A stretch of DNA of 10,933 nucleotides, taken from the NCBI GenBank assembly GCA_025997715.1, contig BNUY01000105.1, positions 1-10,933 of the forward strand, read 5' to 3'. Shown piece after piece: positions 5,568 through 10,933 of this stretch (positions are counted from its first letter, which is position 1; every line of letters begins with the position of its first letter). Below the pieces are notes generated by a model. The model had not been told where the DNA came from, made no database searches, and saw only the letters and a list, made by a program, of their open reading frames with translations. Source of the DNA: Spirochaetia bacterium (GTDB taxonomy: Bacteria; Spirochaetota; Spirochaetia; Treponematales; Breznakiellaceae). The position numbers and the translations under genes were made by a program.

Positions 5568-6585
5568 GTATTCTAAAACCATCATCAGTAATGGTGAAGC
5601 TCTCAAAAGCCCCGGAGGTGCCGCGTATACCCAGGTCGGTGAACACAAAGACCGCCTCAGTATTGTCCAGGGATTCCGCCAGCGCGCTGCCCGTCTCATA
5701 GCCCAGGGCAAAGAGCGATGTTGAAAGGGCGTCGGCGTCAATGGAACTATCGCCGATAACCGTTACCGAAAGGAGGCCATTGTCAACGGGGTACCCGTCA
5801 CGGGTAGAAAGGATGTGATGGTACTTCCTGCCGCCTGACTCGAAGAAGCGTTCGTAAACCCCGGATGTTACCAGGGTTTTATCCGCCACCTCCGCGATAC
5901 CGAAATAGGCGCCCCGGCCCTCTAAGGGATTCTGTATCCCCACCCGCCATGAGCCCCGGCCGCCGTTCCGCCCGGCCCCCAGGACGAGGATGTTCCCCCC
6001 CAGGTCAATAAGCGCCCGCTTAATCCCGGCGGCCTTGATTATCCGGGCCGCTTCGTCTGCGGCATAGCCCTTGGCAATAGCCCCCAGGTCAAGGCGCATA
6101 CCCCGGCGCTTCAGAAACACGGTGTTCACCGCTTCGTCAATAACCATGTCCTGCCAATTGATCAGGGGCAGGACCGCGGCGATTTCTTCTTCCCCGGGGA
6201 TACGCTCGGCATCGCTGCCGATACCCCACAGTTTTACTAAGGGGCCTACGGTGGGATCAAAAGCGCCGCCGGTTAGCGCTGCAAAGCGGACAGCCCGCTT
6301 GAGGACCGCAATGGTATCCGGATGAACCTCCACCGCCTCTATGCCCGCCGCCTTATTAATCCGCCCTGGATCCGAATCATCCAGGTTGGCGCTCATCAGG
6401 TTTTCTATTTCCCGGAGACGGGCAAAGATCTCCCGGTACACCTTTTGGTTCCCGCGGTCATAGAGGTTGACGGAGCAAACGGTGCCTAACACAAATTCTG
6501 ACCGGGATGGAACCGGCCGGGAGCAACTTGTGAATGGTATCAGCAGGAGACTTACTAACAGTGTTACAAACCGGCTTCGTCTCAT
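5527..6585 (-). CDS. apbE: ApbE-family FAD:protein FMN transferase lipoprotein
   Basis: This encodes 352 residues. ApbE proteins attach FMN from FAD to threonines of redox proteins such as Nqr/Rnf subunits; the treponeme homologue is a lipoprotein that can also hydrolyse FAD. The signal peptide ends PFTSC with Cys21 as the probable lipid site, a relaxed lipobox of the spirochaete kind. Family motifs appear in order: GTVCSVNLYD (34-43), FDPTVGPLVKLWG (109-121), LDLGAIAKGYA (165-175), DLGGNILVLG (194-203), TSGVYERFF (240-248), YHHILSTRDGYP (255-266) and DADALST (283-289), the last including the expected metal-binding Asp/Thr. The ATG at 6585 overlaps the ilvB stop as ATGA, implying translational coupling. 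A frame upstream to 6843 exists but lies inside ilvB and would bury the signal peptide. The target flavoprotein is not in the window. Confidence 0.93.
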   Translation of the reverse strand: MRRSRFVTLLVSLLLIPFTSCSRPVPSRSEFVLGTVCSVNLYDRGNQKVYREIFARLREIENLMSANLDDSDPGRINKAAGIEAVEVHPDTIAVLKRAVRFAALTGGAFDPTVGPLVKLWGIGSDAERIPGEEEIAAVLPLINWQDMVIDEAVNTVFLKRRGMRLDLGAIAKGYAADEAARIIKAAGIKRALIDLGGNILVLGAGRNGGRGSWRVGIQNPLEGRGAYFGIAEVADKTLVTSGVYERFFESGGRKYHHILSTRDGYPVDNGLLSVTVIGDSSIDADALSTSLFALGYETGSALAESLDNTEAVFVFTDLGIRGTSGAFESFTITDDGFRILTIPAADLPAGEW

Positions 6586-8360
6586 ATCAGTATCTGCTCG
6601 TCGATTGGCTTGCCGCCGGGCACCATGGGGAGTACCTTCTCGTCCGAATTGATGTGGGCGTCTATCAAGGCGGGGCGGCCTGCGGCAATATCCTTCATGG
6701 CAAGGTCCAGCGCAGAAACAAAGGTGTTCGCATTTTCGGCGCGGTAGCCCCGCAGCCCGTAGGCCTCCGCAAGCGTAACGAAGTCCGGCGGCCGGTCCAG
6801 GGTGGTTTCCGAATACCGTTCCTCGTAAAAAAGATTCTGCCACTGTCGGACCATGCCCAGCACACGGTTATTAATGATAACGATGAGAATGGGTATGCGG
6901 TAATTGGTGAGGGTTGCCAGTTCCCCGCAGTTCATCCTGAAGGAACCGTCCCCGGTAAAAAGCGCGGCAGGCCGTTTGGGGTTGGCAATCTTTGCGCCCA
7001 GGGCCGCGCCGAGGCCGAAGCCCATGGTTCCCAGCCCCCCGGAGGTGATGAAGGACCGGCCGCGGGTAAAGGGGTAAAACTGGGCGGTCCAAATTTGGTG
7101 CTGCCCCACGTCGGTGGCGATAATGGCGTCGGGACCCAGGCGCTTGGCGCTTTCCTCAAGGATGAACCGGGGGCGCAGAATACTGCCGCCGCTCCGGTTT
7201 GCCCTGGGTACCTTTTCCTTCCACTTTTCTATGTCCCCCGCCCACTCGGTGTTCATCTGCGGGGGAAGCGCCTTTAACAGTTTTACGATTATCTTTTTGA
7301 TGTCCCCCACAACCCAGGCGTGGGCCGCAACGTTCTTGTTCACCTCTGCGGGGTCGATGTCGAGGTGGAGAACCGTCGCGCCCTTGGCGAAGTTATCCGC
7401 CCGGCTGGTGACCCGGTCGGAAAAACGGGCCCCCACCGCCACCAGGAGATCCGCCTTCTGCACCGCCTTGTTGGAAGCCACGGTTCCGTGCATACCGATA
7501 AGCCCCGTGTACAGCCGGTGTTCCCGCGGGAAAGCCCCCACCCCCATGAGGCTCAGGGCCACCGGGGCATTGAGCCGCTCCGCAAGCGCCGTCAATTCGC
7601 CCTCCGCATCGGAGATGATCACCCCGCCGCCGGCGTAGATAAGCGGCCGTTTCGCTTCCCTGAACAGCGATACTGCGTAGTTGATATCCTCATCGGAAAA
7701 GGTGGGCCGCCGGTTCCGTTCCGCCAGCCGGCGTGCCCGTGCGCCGAGGAGTTCCTCCGCAGGAATGATGCCGGACACCAGTGCATCCGCCGAAATGGAC
7801 TCGATATGTTTTACCGGCCCCTTCCCGCCAGGCTTGAGGGGAATCCACTCCCCCAGTTGGGAAGTAATATCCTTGGGGATGTCGATAAGCACCGGGCCGG
7901 GCCGTCCCGACTGGGCCACCATAAAGGCTTCCCGCACCGTTTCTGCCAGGGCATTCACATCCTTGACTATCCAGTTGTGCTTAACGATGGGCATGGTGAT
8001 ACCGGCGATGTCCACCTCCTGGAAGCTGTCCTTCCCCAATATGCCGGTGGCCACATTCCCGGTGATCGCCACCAGGGGCGCCGAGTCCATGGCTGCGGTA
8101 GCAATGCCGGTAACCAGGTTTGTGGCGCCGGGGCCGGAGGTAGCGATACAGACGCCGGTTTTACCGGTGGACCGGGCGTAACCGTCGGCGGCATGGGCGG
8201 CGTGCTGTTCATGGCTCGTAAGGATATGCCGTATCCGGTCCTTGTGCTTGAACAATTCATCGTATATAAACAGAACCGCTCCGCCGGGATACCCGAACAC
8301 GGTATCCACCCCCTGCTCAATCAATGCCTCAATTAAAATACGGGCGCCTGTGTACTGCAT
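6582..8360 (-). CDS. ilvB: Acetolactate synthase large subunit
   Basis: This encodes 592 residues. The ThDP-dependent enzyme condenses two pyruvates to acetolactate (or pyruvate with 2-oxobutyrate), the first common step of valine, leucine and isoleucine synthesis, in the cytoplasm. Visible motifs: FGYPGGAVLFIYDEL (22-36), catalytic Glu51 in SHEQHAAHAADGYAR, TSGPGATNLVTGIA (74-87), the FAD-region GIGM-like LIGMHGTVASNKAV, and the ThDP/Mg motif GDGSF (470-474) ending at NN (497-498). The start at 8360 is set by AGGAG 5 bases upstream; an open frame back to 8495 only translates the intergenic hairpin. Residues about 184-222 (arginine-rich LLGARARRLAERNRR) look longer than in usual homologues. 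It follows ilvD on the same strand after a 223-base gap filled by inverted repeats. No small subunit gene (ilvN) follows; apbE does instead. Confidence 0.96.
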   Translation of the reverse strand: MQYTGARILIEALIEQGVDTVFGYPGGAVLFIYDELFKHKDRIRHILTSHEQHAAHAADGYARSTGKTGVCIATSGPGATNLVTGIATAAMDSAPLVAITGNVATGILGKDSFQEVDIAGITMPIVKHNWIVKDVNALAETVREAFMVAQSGRPGPVLIDIPKDITSQLGEWIPLKPGGKGPVKHIESISADALVSGIIPAEELLGARARRLAERNRRPTFSDEDINYAVSLFREAKRPLIYAGGGVIISDAEGELTALAERLNAPVALSLMGVGAFPREHRLYTGLIGMHGTVASNKAVQKADLLVAVGARFSDRVTSRADNFAKGATVLHLDIDPAEVNKNVAAHAWVVGDIKKIIVKLLKALPPQMNTEWAGDIEKWKEKVPRANRSGGSILRPRFILEESAKRLGPDAIIATDVGQHQIWTAQFYPFTRGRSFITSGGLGTMGFGLGAALGAKIANPKRPAALFTGDGSFRMNCGELATLTNYRIPILIVIINNRVLGMVRQWQNLFYEERYSETTLDRPPDFVTLAEAYGLRGYRAENANTFVSALDLAMKDIAAGRPALIDAHINSDEKVLPMVPGGKPIDEQILI

Positions 8361-8365
8361 ACTTA

Positions 8366-8370
8366 CTCCT
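8366..8370 (-). promoter_or_regulatory. Ribosome binding site that fixes the ilvB start
   Basis: AGGAG lies 5 bases before the ATG at 8360. It rules out the longer open frame beginning at 8495, which has no ribosome site and no homology-like sequence before MQYTGARILIEAL. Confidence 0.8.
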
Positions 8371-8390
8371 ATAAAAACACAAGAATTATT

Positions 8391-8582
8391 AACCGCGAAG
8401 GCGCCGAAGGCGACAAAGGGAAGAAAAATAAGATCTGAGCCAGTTCCAAAATGCAAGACCGACCACGAATGACACGAAAAACACGAATAAAACAATTCTT
8501 ATTCGTGTGGATTCGTGTCATTCGTGGTTAATTCTTATTTTGGAACTGACTCATCTATCCATCCTTCTTTGCCTTTGCGGTT
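8391..8582. repeat. Nested inverted-repeat element filling the ilvD-ilvB gap
   Basis: Outer arms AACCGCGAAGGC (8391-8402) and GCCTTTGCGGTT (8571-8582) match at 11 of 12 positions. Inside them lies the large hairpin at 8437-8552. The outer arms resemble AACCGCAAAGGCG-type dispersed repeats and the inner ones CACGAA-type repeats, so two repeat families seem nested here. In the ilvD-ilvB transcript the whole region could fold into one long structured stem, which might protect the upstream mRNA or pause transcription. There is no T-run typical of an intrinsic terminator. Confidence 0.75.
8437..8552. repeat. 116-base, nearly perfect hairpin (CACGAA family)
   Basis: Three paired blocks face each other: 8437-8452 with 8537-8552 (15 of 16), 8462-8478 with 8512-8528 (17 of 17), and 8481-8490 with 8499-8508 (10 of 10). 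They are separated by short unpaired joints and an 8-base loop (8491-8498). The middle block ACCACGAATGACACGAA is the recognisable repeat core. No open reading frame of note lies inside. Confidence 0.9.
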
Positions 8583-8583
8583 A

Positions 8584-10260
8584 TCATTCTTCAATATCTT
8601 CCTTAAACACCGCTCCTGCGGCGGCGGAACTCACCTGTTTAGCGTACCGGGCCAGGTAGCCGCTGGTGACCTTGGGCGGGTGGGGCTTCCATGTCTCCCG
8701 CCGTTTATCCAGTTCAACATCACTAATACCCACACTAATACTGCGTCCGGGGATGTCGATGATGATCCGGTCCCCCTCCTCCAGCAGTGCAATGGGACCG
8801 CCCTCTGCGGCTTCCGGTGAAACATGGCCGATGGCGGCGCCCTTGGTGGCCCCGGAGAAACGGCCGTCGGTGATGAGGGCCACCTTGTCGTCCAGGCCCA
8901 TGCCGGCCAGGGCTGCGGTGGGGGCAAGCTTTTCCTTCATCCCCGGCCCGCCCTTGGGTCCCTCATACCGGATGACCACCACATCACCGGGAACTATCTT
9001 CCGTTCCATGATGGAGTCAAAGGCGGCTTCCTCGGAATCGAAGATACGCGCCGGGCCCTCATGCTTGAGCATCGACGGGGCCACCGCGCTTTGTTTGACC
9101 ACGCAGCCGTCGGGAGCCAGGTTGCCCCAGAGCGCCGCCAGCCCGCCGGTGGGTGAATAGGGATTGTCGATGGACCGGATAATCGCCGTATTTCTGTTTA
9201 CTGCGCCCTTCACCGCATCCGCCAGCACACCGTACACCGTGGGAGCCTTGAGACTCACCAGATTTTTCTTCGCCAGTTCCTGTAACACCGCAGGGATACC
9301 CCCGGCGGCATGAAGGTCCTCAATAGCGTCGGACCCCGCCGGAGCCAGCTTACAGAGGTTGGGGGTAACGGCGCTCACCTTATTGAGGAGTTCCAGGTCT
9401 AGTTTGAAACCTGCTTCGTGGGCAATGGCGGGAAGGTGGAGGGCGGTGTTGGTGGAACAGCCCAGGGCCATGTCCAGGGCCAGCGCGTTGAGGAACGCTG
9501 TTTCGGTGAGTATAGACCGGGGGCGTATATCCTTTTTGAGAATATCAAGGACCAGCATCCCGGTCCGCTTAGCCAGCCGGAGCCGTTCCGCCATCACCGC
9601 AGGAATAGTACCGTTACCGGGCAGAGCCATGCCGAGGGCCTCAGTAACACAGTTCATGGAATTGGCGGTGAACATCCCCGAACAGGAACCACAGCCCGGA
9701 CAGGACGCTTCTTCCAGCGCGGTAAGTTCCGCCTCGGTCATCTTTCCCGCGCCCACAGCCCCTACCGCCTCAAACATGGTAGTAAGGGTGAGGGTCTTGC
9801 CGTCCTTTCTACCCGCCAGCATGGGGCCGCCGGAAATAAAGACCCCCGGCAGGTTGAGCCGCGCCGCTGCCATGAGCATACCGGGCACAATCTTGTCGCA
9901 GTTGGGGATGTAAAGCATTGCGTCAAAGCCGTGGGCCATGACCATACACTCGATGGAGTCGGCGATAAGTTCCCGGGTGGGTAGGGAGTAGCGCATCCCC
10001 GCATGGCCCATGGCGATACCGTCGCACACCCCGATGACGGGAAACTGTACGGGCACACCCCCGGCCATGCGCACCCCGTCGGCGGCGGCCTTGGCTATAG
10101 TATCCAGGTGCATATGCCCCGGAACAATTTCGCTCTTCGCCACCGCAATGCCTATCAGGGGCCGGTCAAACTCTTCATCAATAAATCCCAGGGCCTTAAA
10201 CAGGGACCGGTGAGGGGCCTTAGCTACCCCTTTCTTAACAATATCACTGTGCAATACCAT
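8584..10260 (-). CDS. ilvD: Dihydroxy-acid dehydratase
   Basis: This encodes 558 residues, the usual family length. It dehydrates 2,3-dihydroxy-isovalerate or -methylvalerate to the 2-oxo acids, the third step of branched-chain amino-acid synthesis, using an Fe-S cluster in the cytoplasm. Motifs: [21 protein letters not shown] (80-100, shown in part), NCDKIVPGM with Cys121, [18 protein letters not shown] (187-204) and [11 protein letters not shown] (464-474) with the catalytic-base serine. At residues 47-49, where [2Fe-2S] members have PCN, this protein has PGH as in the oxygen-sensitive E. coli enzyme, so a [4Fe-4S] cluster and an anaerobic lifestyle are likely. It is upstream of ilvB on the same strand. 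The ATG at 10260 is only 2 bases from AGGAGG; a TTG at 10254 would have an 8-base spacing and remove two residues. Confidence 0.96.
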   Translation of the reverse strand: MVLHSDIVKKGVAKAPHRSLFKALGFIDEEFDRPLIGIAVAKSEIVPGHMHLDTIAKAAADGVRMAGGVPVQFPVIGVCDGIAMGHAGMRYSLPTRELIADSIECMVMAHGFDAMLYIPNCDKIVPGMLMAAARLNLPGVFISGGPMLAGRKDGKTLTLTTMFEAVGAVGAGKMTEAELTALEEASCPGCGSCSGMFTANSMNCVTEALGMALPGNGTIPAVMAERLRLAKRTGMLVLDILKKDIRPRSILTETAFLNALALDMALGCSTNTALHLPAIAHEAGFKLDLELLNKVSAVTPNLCKLAPAGSDAIEDLHAAGGIPAVLQELAKKNLVSLKAPTVYGVLADAVKGAVNRNTAIIRSIDNPYSPTGGLAALWGNLAPDGCVVKQSAVAPSMLKHEGPARIFDSEEAAFDSIMERKIVPGDVVVIRYEGPKGGPGMKEKLAPTAALAGMGLDDKVALITDGRFSGATKGAAIGHVSPEAAEGGPIALLEEGDRIIIDIPGRSISVGISDVELDKRRETWKPHPPKVTSGYLARYAKQVSSAAAGAVFKEDIEE

Positions 10261-10262
10261 GT

Positions 10263-10268
10263 CCTCCT
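10263..10268 (-). promoter_or_regulatory. AGGAGG unusually close to the annotated ilvD ATG
   Basis: AGGAGG ends 2 bases before ATG 10260. GAGAGG just upstream would give 4 bases. An in-frame TTG two codons later is 8 bases away, a more usual spacing. The site supports translation here but leaves the exact start open. Confidence 0.55.
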
Positions 10269-10271
10269 CTC

Positions 10272-10291
10272 AAATAAACCCACTCGGTGGG
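10272..10291 (-). terminator. Small hairpin plus T-rich tract between the surface-protein gene and ilvD
   Basis: On the minus strand CCCAC-CGA-GTGGG is followed by TTTATTT. It is short (5-bp stem) but GC-rich. It stands 11 bases before the ilvD ATG, so if it terminates, ilvD needs a start site inside the hairpin-to-ATG gap or readthrough; attenuation of ilvD is an alternative. Confidence 0.4.
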
Positions 10292-10319
10292 CTTCAGGCT
10301 ATTGGCAGAAGCGGAGCCG

Positions 10320-10933
10320 TTAAAACCCGCCGAGCGGGTCCCGGATATCCTCCAGCTGGCTCTTTTCTTTCATAGCTATTTTTGCATCAAGCTCGCCGCC
10401 TGAGATAGTCAATTTCCCGGTTTCCTCTATAACAATAGCAGGACTTGCCGCCTCTAAACCGGCCCCGTTCTCTTCGATGTTCTCCTTGGACGCGCCGTTA
10501 TTGTCAAATATACCCCCGCCGGATATGACGGCTTTGCCGCTTATTGCCAGGGCATTCCCTGTGGCGGCGGTGTTTTTGACGATGATTCCCCGCTCCATGG
10601 TAAAAACACTGTTTTCCATGATATTGACCGCGCCGCCTGAACCGCCTGAGTAGTTATTCATCAGTAGTCCGCCTTTCATGGTAAAAACGCCCGTTTTACC
10701 GGCTGCGTGCACACCACCCCCGCCTAAACGGGCGATGTTATGGGTGATTACGCTGTCTGAGCAGATGGTAAAAGCGCCCTCCGTATAGACACCGCCGCCC
10801 CAAGCCATCACTCCGTTTTGTTTGATAGTCCCGTTTTGCAGGGTAAAAACGCCGCCCTTCTCGACATACACGCCGCCCCCGGAACCCGCGTCATCCGCTT
10901 CTTCCCGTATCGCTATAGCGCGGTTTTCGCTGA
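10320..10933 (-). CDS. C-terminal part of a glycine-rich beta-helix-type surface protein, cut by the right edge
   Basis: The frame is open to the window edge, giving 203 residues of C-terminus; a GTG at 10871 lies mid-repeat and is not a start. The protein is built of about six repeats of 20-26 residues: GGGVYVEKGGVFTLQNGTI, GGGVYTEGAFTICSDSVI, GGGGVHAAGKTGVFTMKGG, GGAVNIMENSVFTMERGII, GNALAISGKAVISGGGIF, and a last AIVIEETGKLTISGGEL. The pattern Gly-Gly-x-Val, a phenylalanine-threonine strand, then an Asn-rich turn is typical of right-handed parallel beta-helix adhesins and polymorphic surface proteins. No anchor is visible at this end (it finishes KSQLEDIRDPLGGF), so export signals would be in the missing N-terminus. 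It is separated from ilvD by two hairpins, so probably a separate transcript. Confidence 0.75.
   Translation of the reverse strand, partial: SENRAIAIREEADDAGSGGGVYVEKGGVFTLQNGTIKQNGVMAWGGGVYTEGAFTICSDSVITHNIARLGGGGVHAAGKTGVFTMKGGLLMNNYSGGSGGAVNIMENSVFTMERGIIVKNTAATGNALAISGKAVISGGGIFDNNGASKENIEENGAGLEAASPAIVIEETGKLTISGGELDAKIAMKEKSQLEDIRDPLGGF
10322..10339 (-). terminator. Terminator-like hairpin overlapping the surface-protein stop codon
   Basis: On the minus strand ACCCGC-TCG-GCGGGT (6-bp stem, 3-base loop) is followed directly by TTT and the A of the TAA stop. The hairpin therefore encodes the last residues (PLGGF). It is a second weak terminator in tandem with that at 10272-10291. Confidence 0.4.

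Noticed and set aside
6586..6843. N-terminal extension of ApbE back to 6843
   Set aside because: It lies wholly inside ilvB in another frame and would bury a clear lipoprotein signal peptide that starts at 6585.
7320..8336. Long plus-strand open frames opposite ilvB (also 6534-7277, and 9418-9984 opposite ilvD)
   Set aside because: They are mirror frames of GC-rich conserved genes with low-complexity composition and no credible start sites or motifs.
8361..8495. N-terminal extension of IlvB by 45 residues
   Set aside because: It translates part of the intergenic hairpin, has no ribosome site, and a good AGGAG precedes the ATG at 8360.
8437..8552. CRISPR array
   Set aside because: The repeats are a few short words arranged as one palindrome, without equal spacers, and no cas gene is nearby.

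Overview
The window looks like a chromosomal stretch of a spirochaete, most likely a Treponema of the termite-gut type. This is inferred from protein style, not from a database search. The signs are tandem CsgG-like lipoprotein or periplasmic genes, a lipoprotein fusing a CsgG-like and a formylglycine-generating-enzyme-like domain, an ApbE lipoprotein of the kind known from treponemes, relaxed lipoboxes, and paralogous coiled-coil/PD-(D/E)XK proteins. The ilv genes are GC-rich. The left edge (1-400) and the xre/nuclease part (about 3730-5400) are visibly AT-richer and look accessory.

Left block, minus strand (1-3676): a strong divergent promoter drives a gene for a protein with two CsgG-like domains. 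That gene is broken by a frameshift and an in-frame amber codon. It overlaps an intact gene for a 717-residue lipoprotein (CsgG-like N-terminus, SUMF1-like C-terminus without the catalytic cysteines). After a 132-base gap come a small two-helix membrane protein and the start of an overlapping unknown gene that leaves the window.

Middle block, plus strand (3797-5567): a small Xre-type regulator is divergent from the CsgG block and is followed by a probable terminator. Next are two paralogous genes with an N-terminal coiled coil and a PD-(D/E)XK-like core. Each is preceded by an almost identical 61-bp promoter/RBS/start cassette. A 13-bp palindrome in the divergent promoter region recurs exactly over the start codon of the first nuclease-like gene, which suggests a shared operator. 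The second nuclease-like gene runs tail-to-tail into apbE with a 41-bp coding overlap.

Right block, minus strand (5527-10933): ilvD (dihydroxy-acid dehydratase) and ilvB (acetolactate synthase large subunit) of branched-chain amino-acid synthesis, then apbE (FAD:protein FMN transferase lipoprotein) joined to ilvB by a 4-base ATGA overlap. No ilvN or ilvC is in the window. The ilvD-ilvB gap is filled by nested inverted repeats, including a 116-base, nearly perfect hairpin related to a CACGAA-type repeat also seen near 4244. Upstream of ilvD, two terminator-like hairpins end a partial gene for a glycine-rich beta-helix-type surface protein that enters from the right edge. No tRNA, rRNA, CRISPR array or insertion sequence was recognised, and no gene-free stretch exceeds 300 bases.
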